Positions 53,987-64,000 of a DNA stretch of 64,000 nt are shown here, piece after piece. Source of the stretch: Macrothele yani (taxonomy: Eukaryota > Arthropoda > Arachnida > Araneae > Macrothelidae); contig CM076996.1 in assembly GCA_039090855.1 (NCBI GenBank), forward strand, positions 45,412,469 to 45,476,468, written 5' to 3'. Position 1 is the first letter of the stretch. Every line of letters starts with the position of its first letter. The notes below the pieces were generated by a model that searched no databases, was not told where the DNA came from, and was given only the letters and a program-made list of their open reading frames with translations. A program made the position numbers and the translations under genes.

Positions 53987-55409
53987 CACTGCTGGCCACC
54001 CAAAATGCAACACCAAGAAGGAAGCATCCGATTGGCCTGAAATTCGCAGCATGCGTCGCCCGCGAGAGGACATGCAAACGATTAGCATTGCGGGGCATAT
54101 GTAAATCATATGCGCCCGGCTCGTCACCGAGAAGCACTATAAGAAGGGTGCACAGAAGGCGGGGTGTAAGTAGTGGAAGTGTGTTGTGCTTCCGGACCTG
54201 TGCGTGGGAAGCTTCCTGATGCCTTGTCGCAGAATACGGCAGTCATTCCAGCAAGTTTCAGAGTTCGACAGAGGGCGAATAGTAGCTTATCGCGACAGCG
54301 GTTTATCGTACCAAGATTTTGGCGCCCGTGTAGGATGACATCCAGCCACAGTGAGGCGAGTATGGATTCGGTGGGTGCAGGAGGGACGGACGGACCGACG
54401 TGAGAGATTGCCGCAGCCGCGGCACACCACCGAACGAGAAGGAATTAGGGTGTGTTGGTGACGAGAAGGAATTAGGGTGTGTACGTGATGTGACGGCTCG
54501 CACCGTCACATCACGAACGTTAGCGCAGGAATTAGGGTGTGTTGCGCAACAACCTGGGTCAGTACGTACCGTTCGCCGTCGTCTGGAGGAGCGGGGATTT
54601 GTCGAACGACGCCCATTGCTCCGATTACCATTGACGTTACACCACCGGCGAGTGCGGCCGTTGAACGTCGCACCTGGACTACGGAATGGCACGACATTGT
54701 CTTCTCCGACGAGTCCCGTTTCTGCCTGCAACACCACGATGGTCGGATTTGCGTGTGGCGGCACCGTGGCTAGAGACTGTATGACGCCTGCATTATGCAT
54801 CGCCATACCGTTCCGTCGCCTGGCGTTATGGTTTGGGCACAACTGGATATGACACCCGCACCCCTCTGGTACGCATCGCTGATACACTCAACAGCCACCA
54901 CTACATCTCCGACGTTTTGGAGCCTGTAGTCCTCCCTTACCTGCAGGACCTCCCAGCGGCCACGTTTCAACAGGACAATGCGCGCCAGCACGTGGCACGC
55001 ACCGTGCAACAATTCTTCACGGCCCACCAAGTGTCACTGCTGCTGTGGCCAGCCTGTTCTCCCGATATGTCGCTCATCGAACACGACTGGTCGCTGATCG
55101 GCACCCGAGTGGCCCGGCAAGCACCACCCGCGGCTCCGCCTGATAAACTGTGGCAACGTGTGGAAGCAGCCTGGACCGACATACCCCAAGGCCACATCCA
55201 AAGCCTCTTTCGTTTGATGCAGCAGCGTGTAGCGGCTGTTATTGCCAGCCATGGGGGCCACACGAACTATTGACGTCGGCGTGTTCCGCAAGTCGCACGG
55301 GCCTGTAAGCTCAATCGTTTCATGTTTGTATCTGTTGTTATGTGTCCAGTAAATCTGGCTTTGCTATCTCGTGTCCTTCTTGGTGTTGCATTTCGGGTGG
55401 CCAGCAGCG
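53987..55409 (+). mobile_element. Tc1 family A, second full-length copy, rearranged
   Basis: A 1423-bp element with TA at 53985-53986 and 55410-55411. Ends CACTGCTGGCCACCC and GGGTGGCCAGCAGCG. Most of it aligns with 746-2153, but about 54440-54540 is a local rearrangement in which GGAATTAGGGTGTGT appears three times. Confidence 0.93.
54219..55273 (+). pseudogene. Tc1 transposase family A, rearranged and frameshifted
   Basis: The ATG at 54219 starts RRIRQSFQQVSEFDRGRIVA. A TGA lies in the first helix-turn-helix (GARVG, stop, HPATVRRVW). The repeated GGAATTAGGGTGTGT block replaces the start of the second DNA-binding region. FSDESRFCLQHHDGRI survives near 54709-54756, then the frame shifts. From 54833 the end is open, with FQQDNARQHVA (second Asp) and SPDMSLIEHDW (Glu), ending GHTNY. 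Several motif residues differ from the first copy (RQH for RPH, SLIEHD for SPIEHV), showing independent decay. Confidence 0.9.
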
Positions 55410-55411
55410 TA

Positions 55412-56039
55412 AATACTGCCCCCACCCCTTCCCCCACCGAAAGCTCTGTTCTAAAAATCGGATTTTAAAATCTATTATTGAGTTAGATAGAGGTCACGAA
55501 GATGAATATTTTGCTTGTGTTTTACTATATTTTGTGACAAAATTCTTTGCACCTTGAGGTGTAAGCGCATTATTCTGTTTTTAACATGTTTTCAATCGCG
55601 TCATCTCTTCTAAAAATCTAAGTAAAAAAATATTTTTTCAATTATACTCCACTCACAACGAAAACCCATTATGTATCCGGTTTTTTTTTTTCAAATTGTT
55701 ATTTATTTTTCCCTCCAGGAGGCATTAATGTAAATATCTGTAATGGTGATATCTCCGCTTCTAAAAGACTTTTATTTATTTATTTGGCTCTGATAGCGTA
55801 TGTCGCAAGTAATAGTTTTAATACACTTGTCAATTTTTGTATTATCTATATGGCGTAAATGCATTCTCTTTTTCACTGAATTGTTTCTTCTAAAAATCTG
55901 CTTTGAAATATTTTTTCCTGTCGCAAATGATTCAAAAGACGTACTTATTACACTCGAGAATTCGTTGTCATCTGTCTTCTTGTGTAATGCTGCCGCAAAA
56001 TGTTTTTGAGCAGTTCATTTACTGCATAAAATAGTGGAA
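55412..56039. other. AT-rich intergenic DNA, no gene seen
   Basis: No recognised element. Confidence 0.4.
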
Positions 56040-56655
56040 CTACATTAGCAATCCGATTTATTGGCGTAAAAATAAAAATCGTTTCCAAGCTTTCGCACAT
56101 CAACCAAGTGGCTTTCTCAAGGGGAATGTAGGCAGAAAACTTACATTGGAATGACCAATCGTTCGTTTAGAATTAGAATCAGTGAGCATAAAAGAAACAA
56201 AGGGTGGTAAAGTAACGACTGCCCTATCCAGAGAAGTCAAATTCCAGTCCGCTTACTCCTATGTAGGATGATATAAAGGAATTAGCTTCCTACACTACCC
56301 CAAAATCTACAGCCATTCTGGAAACTTTGGAAATCATTACCAACACTGAGGCTTGCAATGACAACGTCTTTTCTAGAGTGGCCACGAATTTGGCTCTATA
56401 GTTCTTCCAGTAACGCCTTTTTCCTTACAAGGTACTGCGTGCTACTAACATGATGCCTCGTATCTTTGAATGAAATTACATTTGGATCTATCCGCTTATT
56501 CTTCAGTCAAGTCACCGCGTTCAAATTGTTGAAGAGTTCTATTATTCACACAGATTGCAGTTTTCTGTCAACCTTCTTTGAAAAAAGCCATCTGGTTGAT
56601 GCGCTAAAGCTGTGAAACGATTACTTCTATTTTTACGCCATTAAATGTGGGATTA
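56040..56655 (+). mobile_element. Penelope-like element fragment, inverted UTR copy at 5' side
   Basis: A decayed PLE 3' part. TYIGMTNRSFRIRISEHKRN (about 56143-56202) is the YIG half of a GIY-YIG nuclease, followed by TTALSREV, LASYTTPKSTAILETLEIIT and CNDN. The 3' UTR at 56590-56650 (GGTTGATGCGCTAAAGCTGT, then TTTTACGCCATTAAATG) has an inverted copy at 56056-56100, before the coding part. The UTR resembles that of the 4.9-5.5 kb element. Frameshifts make it dead. Confidence 0.72.
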
Positions 56656-56904
56656 CTAACATAGTTTTACCTTTTTATGCATAGTTGGCGTTCAGTTCCT
56701 CGTCGTTAATTAATTACTGTAATTGTAGTGTTCAGGAAACGAATAGTTTACGTTTCCAAAATAATACAAGAACAACAAACTTAAGCTTGCATTTGTGAAA
56801 CTTTATAAATAGTAACAGTATCCTTAACATTTGGAAGAAGCTTAAAGTAAAACTTTTTCAGACCATCGCTAAATAACGCAAACATGATTTATAGTGGTCT
56901 GTAA
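56656..56904. other. Spacer, no gene seen
   Basis: AT-rich; nothing recognised. Confidence 0.4.
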
Positions 56905-57810
56905 TACCAGGTCGTTCGAAAAATAATGGCCGATTTGGAGAGTAAAAATAAAAGAAACATACCTCATAGCACACAATTTTGTTCTTATTCGAAATAGGCG
57001 CCTTCAGCAGCTACAAACCTCTGACAAATGCAGCTACAAACCTCTGACAAATGCTTCAGCGAGTGACAAATGCTTCAATGCTAGCCCGGAAGGAATCTGG
57101 CTCCGTGGATGCAAGAAAGTCCCAGAATGCAATTTCGGCGTCCTCTCGGTGTCTGAAGTTCCTATCCCTGAGGTATTTCCCAAATTGCATGAACATCTGG
57201 AAATCGGTAGATGCCAAGTCAGGCGTGGATGTGGGATTGTTTCGAACTTCAGTTCGTGTAATTTCTGTTTCGCCATTTGTGACACGTGTGGTCTTGCGTT
57301 ATCATGGAGGAGGATAGGACTCTTCCTGTTCACCAAAGATGGCTGTTTGCAACACAATTTCTGGTGCGTTCGATCAATTCCTTCACAGGATGTGACTGAA
57401 GTAATGCTTTCACCAGCATTCAAGAACCTGTAGTGTATGATATCACGAAGAGTCCACCACACTGTCAACAAAAACTGCGTATCTTACTCAAACCGTTGTT
57501 GTTTCTGATGCTCCGTCAGTTCGTGTGGAGCCCACGTATCGAGCTTCTTGACCTTTGCAGTTTGGTGGAGATGTTCGAAAATGGTTGACACCAACACACT
57601 GCACTGTTTAGGGAGTTTTCTGACTGTGACGCGAGCCTCTACATTTGCCTTCAGAGCGTCGTTATCAATGACCGAATGTCGTCCTCGGCCTTCCTCATGT
57701 TGTAAGCTCGTGTCACCGGCAGAGTTGGAAACGGGTCAAAAACTTCGGACCCGGACCTGAACGTCCCATAACTGGACCCGGACAAATCTGCTTTGAACTA
57801 TAAATTCGAA

Positions 57811-57855
<45 letters not shown>

Positions 57856-57857
<2 letters not shown>

Positions 57858-58995
57858 TCATCATCATCATTGTCAACCATTATCAATCCACTGCTGGACG
57901 AAGGTCTCCCCAAGTTTCCTCCACAACGGTCTGTCTTGTGCCAGTCTCCTCCATGTCACCCCTGCATACTTTCGAATTTCATCCACCCATCTCCCATGTG
58001 GTCTTCTTCTGGGTCTTTTCCTGTCCCTTGGAATCCAATCTAAAATTTCGGCTGTCCATCGATGATCTGTCCTTCTGGCAGTATGTCCAGCCCATTGCCA
58101 TTTCAGGGATTTAACTCTGATCATGATGTCTTCCACTCTTGTCATTTTTCGGATCCACGAGTTCCTCTTCTTATCTCTCCTGGTTACACCAAGCATGCAC
58201 CTTGCCGTTGCCCTATTTTTGCATTGAAATCTCCCATAATTATCTTCAAATGCTGCTTACCTTTATTATTTAGATGACAAATTTCCTCATAAAATTCTTC
58301 AATTTCTTCTTCAGGATGACTTGTGGTGGGTGCATAAGTTTGAATAATCTGAGCCTGGTATCTTTTCGAGAGTTGGATAACAAGTCGTGCAGCTCTGTCA
58401 GAGGAACTTTCAACTTCTACAACTTTGTCCTTCAGTTTCTTGTTTATTATAAATCCAACACCACTAGTTCTGCCAGTATCTGTCCCACGATAGTAGAAGA
58501 GATGTCCACTTTTCAGTTCGATGAGATCTTCTCCTTTTCTCCTTACCTCACTTAGCCCCACGATGTCCCACTTGATCCTTTGTAGTTCCTCTTCCAATTC
58601 AAGAAGCCTTGAATCAGAAGATAGGGAGCGTCCATTGTAAGTAGCCAAGGTCAGCATCAGATGGCAGCCTAGTCCGGTCCTCCGGGGATTCTTAGCACCC
58701 TCTGCCTTCATGTCGCACTGGCCGCTGCCTTGGCCAGGTACATTCCAGCTGCCGGAGACTGAGGGCCAAGATTTAAGTTGTGGAATCATTTTGGAGGGGT
58801 TTGGCCATAACTCACCACGCTGGCCAAGCGGGTTGGTGAGTGTGGGATAGCATTTCCTCTGATCCCGATGGTATAGTTATACCGCTATGGGCGGTCGTCA
58901 GAGCCCCTTTAGTGGGAACAGGATGCACCACGAGAAGGCGGGGTTGACATTTGTCAAGGAGAGGCTGTGATGTTACGCATCACCTGACCTTACAT

Positions 58996-58998
<3 letters not shown>
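57856..58998 (-). mobile_element. RTE LINE with 2-kb internal deletion, (TA)n on both sides
   Basis: Reverse copy keeping both ends: the (GAT)n tail and C-terminal region (57856 to about 58198) and the endonuclease with 5' UTR (about 58199-58998, starting GGGATGTAAGGTCAGGTG on the element strand). The join is at GTGCAAGGTGCATGC, fusing NAKIGQRQ of the endonuclease to the ARCMLG region. (TA)n abuts both ends (57822-57855 and 58999-59040). Confidence 0.94.
58184..58789 (-). pseudogene. RTE endonuclease fragment
   Basis: 201 codons with LATYNGRSL, VGLSEVRRKG, TYAPTTSHPEEE and MGDFNAKIGQRQ, then the deletion join. It lacks the SDH motif and the reverse transcriptase. Confidence 0.9.

Positions 58999-59040
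<42 letters not shown>
58999..59040. repeat. (TA)n microsatellite, about 42 bp
   Basis: Uninterrupted; immediately right of the RTE 5' end and 9 bp left of the Tc1 end. Confidence 0.97.
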
Positions 59041-59043
<3 letters not shown>

Positions 59044-59049
59044 GTAGTA

Positions 59050-60567
59050 CACTGCCGGACAATTGCTAAGGACGGATGACAATAGCAACGATAGCAAATA
59101 TAAAATGGAAGGCAGGAAAATGTGGAAATTAGCATAAGTGCGGGATACAGTAAGACGTGTTGTGCGTATGCAAATTTTGGATTGCCGAACTTGTTCGTGA
59201 CGTCATAGCGCTGATAAGAGATATAAAGGATTTGACGCGTATTGACCGTTGTTGTTCAAACGCAAAGTTGAAAGGGAAAGAATCAATTGACGAACTTGCA
59301 ATTTTCAGTATGTCTTCCCGACATCACCTAGATGATTTTACGCGTGGCCGTATTATTGGCAAGGTTGAAGAAAGGGCGAAAAATAACAGATGTTGCCAGG
59401 GAGTTCGACGTCAGCCACAGTGTTGTTTCAAGGCTTTGGAAATCATTTCAAACAAATGGAGAGTGTAGCAAACGTCATGGGGGAGGTCGTGTTCGCAGTA
59501 CGACACCTGCAGAAGATCGGTACATAGTGCTATCAACAAAAAGACACCGGCGCAGCACAGCTAGTGAGGTAGCAAATCAGTTTATGGCTGCTACTGGCAA
59601 GCGGATCTCCCGAAAAACTGTCGCCAGGCGTTTGCATGAAGGAGGACTATACGCCCGCCGTCCTGTTGTGTGCATCCCATTGTCCAGACGTCACCGTACC
59701 GCCCGTTTGCAATGGTGCCATCAACATCGCAATTGGACTGATAACGACTGGTCTGCTGTCCTCTTCTCAGATGAGAGTAGATACAGTCTATCGTCTGATT
59801 GTCACAATACTGCATATTGTCCAGCAAACATACAGGAAAGGGACCGATATCCGACATGTAGTGTCATGGTATGGGCTGGCATCATGATCAATGGCCGTAC
59901 GTCCCTCTATGTGCTTCCAACTGGGACTATGACTGGCCAACGAAACATTAATGATGTTCTGCTACCTCATGTTGGCATGTTCCGTGGTGCTGTCGGTGAT
60001 AGATTCATTTTCATGGACGACAACGCAACATGTCATCGAACAGTCGCTGTCCAGGAGTGTCTTGAGAGCGAGGATATTCAACGCCTCGTATGGCCAGCAC
60101 GTTCTCCAGATCTGAATCCCATTGAAAATGTGTGGGATGCTTTGGGGAGGAGTCTTGCTGGTCGCCAATGCCCTCCACTAAACAAGGACATCCTCATCCG
60201 TGCACAGACAGAGGAATGGGATAAATTACACCAACAGCTGCTTGATAATGTTGTGCAAAGTATGACACGACGTGTGGAATCTTGCATCGCCCTCTATGGT
60301 GGCCATATCCCGTATTGACATCTTACGCCGGAACCCCTGCGGACGGTAATTGCATTTTTTTCACGTTTACGTATTCTGCACAAAATGGCCTGTTTGTCCC
60401 TTGAACACGTTCCAAAACCTTCTGGATTTCAGAGCACAATAAGTTGTCTTTCTTGTAATGTCCTGGCGTTCTGACATTATTTTATTTCACTTGGCATCCA
60501 ACCACACTTACTTTTTTATGCGCTATATAGCCGTTTATGATCCGTCATTAGCCATTGTCCTGCAGTG
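59050..60567 (+). mobile_element. Tc1-type transposon, family F, copy 2
   Basis: A 1518-bp element with TA at 59048-59049 and 60568-60569, ends CACTGCCGGACAATTGC and the complement of CACTGCAGGACAATGGC. Nearly identical to 44942-46482 apart from scattered changes, one extra base and a 24-bp deletion. Confidence 0.95.
59310..60318 (+). pseudogene. Tc1 transposase family F, catalytic Glu kept, frameshift
   Basis: The ATG at 59310 matches the start used in copy 1. One additional A in GAAGAAAGGGCG near 59370 shifts the frame after about 22 codons; from 59332 the other frame is open to 60318. A 24-bp in-frame deletion removes eight residues after LSSDC. Unlike copy 1, this copy has Glu at NPIENVWD (60124-60126), plus FSDESRY and MDDNATCH, so its catalytic triad is intact. 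The two copies therefore carry different disabling changes. Confidence 0.93.
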
Positions 60568-61622
60568 TATATATATTCATCCCAATAGCTGCTTGATATT
60601 TAATAACTGAAATAGTTTTTTAATAATAAAATTTGGTTGCTTGCTAAATTTAAGTGCCATTTTCAGTGCCCCTATTTTGCGTAATCCAGAAGTAATGACT
60701 GACTATGACCGTGACCGTGAGTGTATTACAAATGGGAATCATTATTTACGATTACACAAATGCATTTTTTAAAATGTATTTAGATTGTTCACTCTTTCCA
60801 CGCTTTGATGGAGGTGCGCATACTTTTATATGGTTGTCCTCGACGCCTTTCTCAATCTCCTTAATATTAAATCCATCCATATTAACAAATAAGGAGTTAA
60901 TTTCGACATGACATGTCATGAGAACGGGATGTTAGCACATCAATCGAACACCTCTGAATGCTCAATGTAAAAGATGCGATGTGAAAAGTAACTCTTAGTC
61001 ATACAGTGAACTTTGCACGAAGAGAGTGAAACAGCCGAGAAGCATGCGAAGGGCGTTTGCCTGTACTTTGCCCTGGAAAATCACTCTGTAAAAGAACACA
61101 AAGGAAGTATCTTTCTACGATATGGTGTCGGTGTGTTTGACGTCGGTCGGTGGAAATCTGCGTTGCTTTAAGAAAGAGACGACAATATTTTTGCATGGCT
61201 AATCATTATTCACTCCGTGGGCACCAGTATCGACTACAGAATTCCACAACGCGCATTTTATTTTGGGATATATTTTTCTCTTTTCAAAAATAAAACCGGG
61301 TCAAGAACACCTTGACCCGACCCGTTGGACCCGCAAGAATTTGTCGACCCGTTGACCCGTGACCCGTTTCCATCTCTGGTCACCGGAACGAAACTTTTCG
61401 AACCACCGACGAACAGTGCGTTGAGATGTTACCTCCTCGCCCTATGCCTCGACAACATTATGGCAGGGTTGTGCTTCATTACAACCCAATTTCAGCTCAC
61501 GAAGCACAATCACCCGTAACTTACTCCTTCCTCACATGTTATACAGACCACTCTCGCACGAGTCGCAGCGACTGCAGCTCAACCGATTATGGCGTGTATG
61601 TGACTTCTGAGTCGTCCTTCAA

Positions 61623-63312
61623 CCAGGGTTGGTCGCTTAAATTACATGATTCATATTTTACATAAATTGCGCGTAATTCATACGTATTTTACGTCGCGTA
61701 GAAAATTAATTTATTACACAGGTTTTTACGCGGCGTAATAATTTATTTGCATGAACATAAATGAATAAATAGCCAAGTTAACGCTACTGGAAGTAAGCAT
61801 TTATTTTAAATTGTTTTGTTTATAACCACAGAAATGAAAATAATTACAGTTGTGAAATATTAAAACTCACATAGGTAATGCAAACGATAGAACATTTTTT
61901 TTTTTCAAAAAAATTAACGTTTCTTTTAATTTGGCAGTTGTTAATGTTCGTGATTACCCACTTAAACTAATATCATTCTTAACAAATGCCATTCATTTTA
62001 TCCAAAGTAACCAGAAAAATTAAATGTCTCTTACAGTTAAACTAGAAGTACACTTTTTTAACACTAAATATTCCATTGCCACAATGCATTGCACTGATTT
62101 GTTTTTAAGAACCTGTTGTAGTGCATCAATTTACTTAAACTAAAACTAAAAACAAAATCATTCATTTTATCATACGTGTTTCTGTATTTCCTATTACTTC
62201 GTTTATACTTTTCAATATATGTAGTATACTTTTCAATAAATGTTAACCATCTTATGGATCAATTAATATAACCTGTTATTATTGTTTAGATTTGGTAAGT
62301 ATTTTTGAATTTGCGGTTTTAAAGATTTGCAGGTGATAAAACATCCACATATGGGAATAAAAAATGATTCCAAATTTTAATAATAAAAACATTTCTTGTC
62401 CGAGAAATTCCTGGCGTATTTGATAATGAAGATAACATTCCGAAAATGAATGTGGTGTAACATGACGTTCTGAAACTGAATCCGGTAAAGGATAACGTTG
62501 TAAAAGTATTTCCTGGGTAAATCTGATACTAGACAGCATTCTCAGAAAGCAAATAAAAAGTAGGAAATCGTTCTGAAAGCTATCAAAGCTCACGGAGAAA
62601 GCACGTGCAAGGAAGCTTATTAATGATAACATCCTCAAAGTACCTACAACAGTTATGATTAAGATTTCCCTGCCTTGTATCAGATAATAATAACAGCAAT
62701 ACAAACAACAGCAGCTACAACAATAAAACTGAGAGAGAGAGCGTGGAATTATTGAAGAAAAGACTTAAGAATTTTGAAATTCATGCAATTTATTACAGCG
62801 ATTAACACATTTGCAATCCCACACTGTAAAAAAATAAATGTATATCGGAAAATAACTGTATATTGCTACGGGAAAATGCCGAAATCATATTCAACAATTT
62901 TAAAAACTAGAATTTATAGTTAGTTATGTGGATGGCAATACATACTGCTCATCAGCAGGTGTAGCACAGGGAAATTATGCATCTCATTAATCATCGCTTG
63001 AATTGTTGTTGTCATCAGGTTGAGTTTTGTGTTGTACGGTCGACGGCTAGGAGCTCTCCGGACGCATCTCTGACAATCCTGTAGTCCGAATATTTCATCG
63101 AAAGAATGTAGAAGCAAGGTTATTATTTTTTTTTCTCTATTAATGAGACGTAGGAGAATATCTTTCTCGCAAAGCCCCATAGATACAGTTGCCCTTCTTC
63201 AATTATTTTTGCTTTTTTTCAAAGCAGCAATAATCTGTTTCAAGAATAATAAGTTTGAGTGATTCACAGTAGCTAAGTGTTTCATATTTTACATTTTGTG
63301 TGTGTATACATA
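61623..63312. other. AT-rich intergenic DNA, no gene seen
   Basis: Begins with CCAGGGTTGGTCGC, which could be the end of another hAT-like element, but no partner end was found. The 141-codon minus-strand frame at 62279-62704 has no recognised domain. Confidence 0.4.
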
Positions 63313-64000
63313 CACCGATGAACCATTACATTATAACCACCCCCAGCCTAGAGAAATGAGCACATCTGGAGACCGAACGGTGGCGCATGTGAATTTCACA
63401 GAGCAGTATATATACAACCCGAGGACCGACTTTCGGTTAGTAGAGTGTTCGGAGTCAGAATGGGAAAAGCTGCCGATTTATCGGAGTTTGATAAAGGACA
63501 AATTGTGAATGCATGGCGTCTCGTAACTACGATCTCGGAAACGGCGTGGCTTGTTTGCGTGCCGTTGTAATGAGTACGTAACAAAAGTGGTGCACAGATG
63601 GCCAAACGACGAACTGTCGTCCAGACGTGTGTCGTCCACAGCTCATTGATGCCAGAAGGGAGCGGAGATTGTCGCGCATTGTTCACAGCAAGCGCAGGGA
63701 CACACTGCGACAAATCACTCACAGCTACAACAGTGGTGATCAGGGCACACAGTTCATCGCAGCCTTTTATGCATGGGCCTGCGTAGCCAAGGACCCAGCC
63801 GGGTCCATATGTTCACAGCATGTCATCCCCAACAATGTATGAAATGGGCAGAAGATCATCAAGATTGGACCGTGGATGATTGAAAGAAATTGGCCTGGTC
63901 TGACAAATCAAGATTCCTGGGGCATCACGTAAACGGCCGAGCGCGGATACGCCGATTACCAACGGGGACTACGGCACCTGGACGCACTGTTTGGCGGAAA
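63313..64000 (+). mobile_element. Tc1-type transposon, family K, runs off the window
   Basis: Begins after TA with CACCGATGAACCATTACATT and ATAACCACC; the right end is outside the window. The leader contains TATATATACAACC just before the gene. Confidence 0.85.
63460..64000 (+). pseudogene. Tc1 transposase, family K, partial and frameshifted
   Basis: The ATG at 63460 starts MGKAADLSEFDKGQIVNAWR with a stop about 35 codons on. Further parts are DARRERRLSRIVHSKRRDTL with RQITHSYNSG in a second frame, then KWAEDHQDWTVDD and WSDKSRFLGHHVNGRARIRR. The first catalytic Asp is present; the Glu that normally follows it (SDES) is Lys. The second half lies beyond the window. Confidence 0.82.

Larger units (their letters stand above)
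57720..61378. mobile_element. Non-autonomous hAT element with 8-bp TSD, carrying nested RTE and Tc1
   Basis: TIRs CAGAGTTGGAAACGGGTC (left) and the complement of CAGAGATGGAAACGGGTC (right). Target duplication is GTCACCGG at 57712-57719 and 61379-61386. An 8-bp duplication and CAGAG-type ends define hAT. Subterminal GGGTC/GACCC words are clustered at both ends. It is 3659 bp long but holds an RTE (57856-58998) and a Tc1 (59050-60567), leaving about 1 kb of its own sequence, with no transposase recognised. Confidence 0.92.
57034..61610 (-). pseudogene. mariner transposase, interrupted and internally deleted
   Basis: Right of the hAT insertion the minus strand encodes EEVTSQRTVRRWFEKFRSGD. Left of it the frame continues LQHEEGRGRHSVIDNDALKA, then NVEARVTVRKLPKQ and KVKKLDTWAPHELTEHQKQQ, the mariner DNA-binding domain and WxPHEL motif. 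The region with the first catalytic Asp is missing: RFE runs almost directly into LTVWWTLRDIIHYRFLNAGE. Next come ILLHDNARPHVSQMAKQKLH (second Asp) and a frameshift before the usual YSPDL-type third Asp. This is a DD34D-type enzyme, distinct from the Tc1s here. Confidence 0.87.
56907..61622 (-). mobile_element. mariner element split by a hAT insertion
   Basis: The left end CCAGGTCGTTCGAAAAATAA follows TA. The mariner sequence runs to 57719, is interrupted by the hAT element 57720-61378, and resumes at 61379 (GTCACCGG duplicated) to about 61622, where homology fades. It is read on the minus strand, so the N-terminal part of its transposase is at the right. The right terminal repeat was not found. 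Confidence 0.85.

Noticed and set aside
53987..55409. Segmental duplication with 1-2153 including the Tc1
   Set aside because: Both Tc1 family A copies lie near old SINE-1 copies, but the 200-270 bp next to each Tc1 do not align, so separate insertions are more likely.
61623..61660. End of another hAT element (CAGGGTTGG)
   Set aside because: The short match resembles hAT ends, but no partner end or 8-bp duplication could be located.

Overview
This is a eukaryotic, almost certainly invertebrate and probably arthropod, window with no recognisable host gene. The evidence is dense Tc1/mariner DNA transposons with TA target duplications, an RTE-clade LINE, Penelope-like (PLE) endonuclease fragments, hAT remnants, at least five tRNA-headed SINE families, microsatellites and satellites. 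There are no bacterial features (operons, ribosome binding sites, rRNA or tRNA genes). The species cannot be named from the sequence.

Layout. 0.1-3.9 kb: old SINE copies and a nearly intact Tc1 (746-2153). 4.7-5.6 kb: a SINE-like tRNA head and an inverted PLE fragment with hammerhead-like motifs. 6.6-7.9 kb: a complete Tc1 with a dead transposase. 8.7-9.75 kb: a tandem repeat of about 147 bp. 9.8-10.6 kb: an RTE tail joined to half a Tc1. 12.3-13.7 kb: a decayed Tc1. 15.0-17.3 kb: a trimeric higher-order repeat whose monomers each carry a CTCF-like motif. 18-23.5 kb: palindromic SINEs and unassigned AT-rich DNA. 23.8-25.4 kb: a DD36E Tc1 split by a SINE. 27.3-36.7 kb: a full-length RTE, two long palindromic elements and a truncated RTE, all joined through (TA)n runs. 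36.98-44.8 kb: Tc1 fragments, a Tc1 carrying a nested RTE, a LINE fragment, a hAT remnant and SINEs. 44.9-46.5 kb: a Tc1 with a full-length open transposase ORF. 48-52.3 kb: palindromic SINEs, (CT)n/AAT-rich minisatellites and a Tc1 fragment. 54-55.4 kb: a second copy of the first Tc1 family. 56-61.6 kb: a PLE fragment, then a mariner split by a hAT element that itself contains an RTE and a Tc1. 63.3 kb to the end: the start of another Tc1.

Nothing here looks autonomous. Every transposase has a stop, frameshift, deletion or lost catalytic residue, and the full-length RTE has several frameshifts. The most unusual signals are repeated RTE insertion into (TA)n runs, the two 2.2-2.7 kb palindromic elements joined to them, head-to-head or fold-back tRNA-cored SINEs, the CTCF-motif satellite, the twin-priming-like PLE inversion, and the mariner/hAT/RTE+Tc1 nest, whose outer event is proven by an exact 8-bp duplication.
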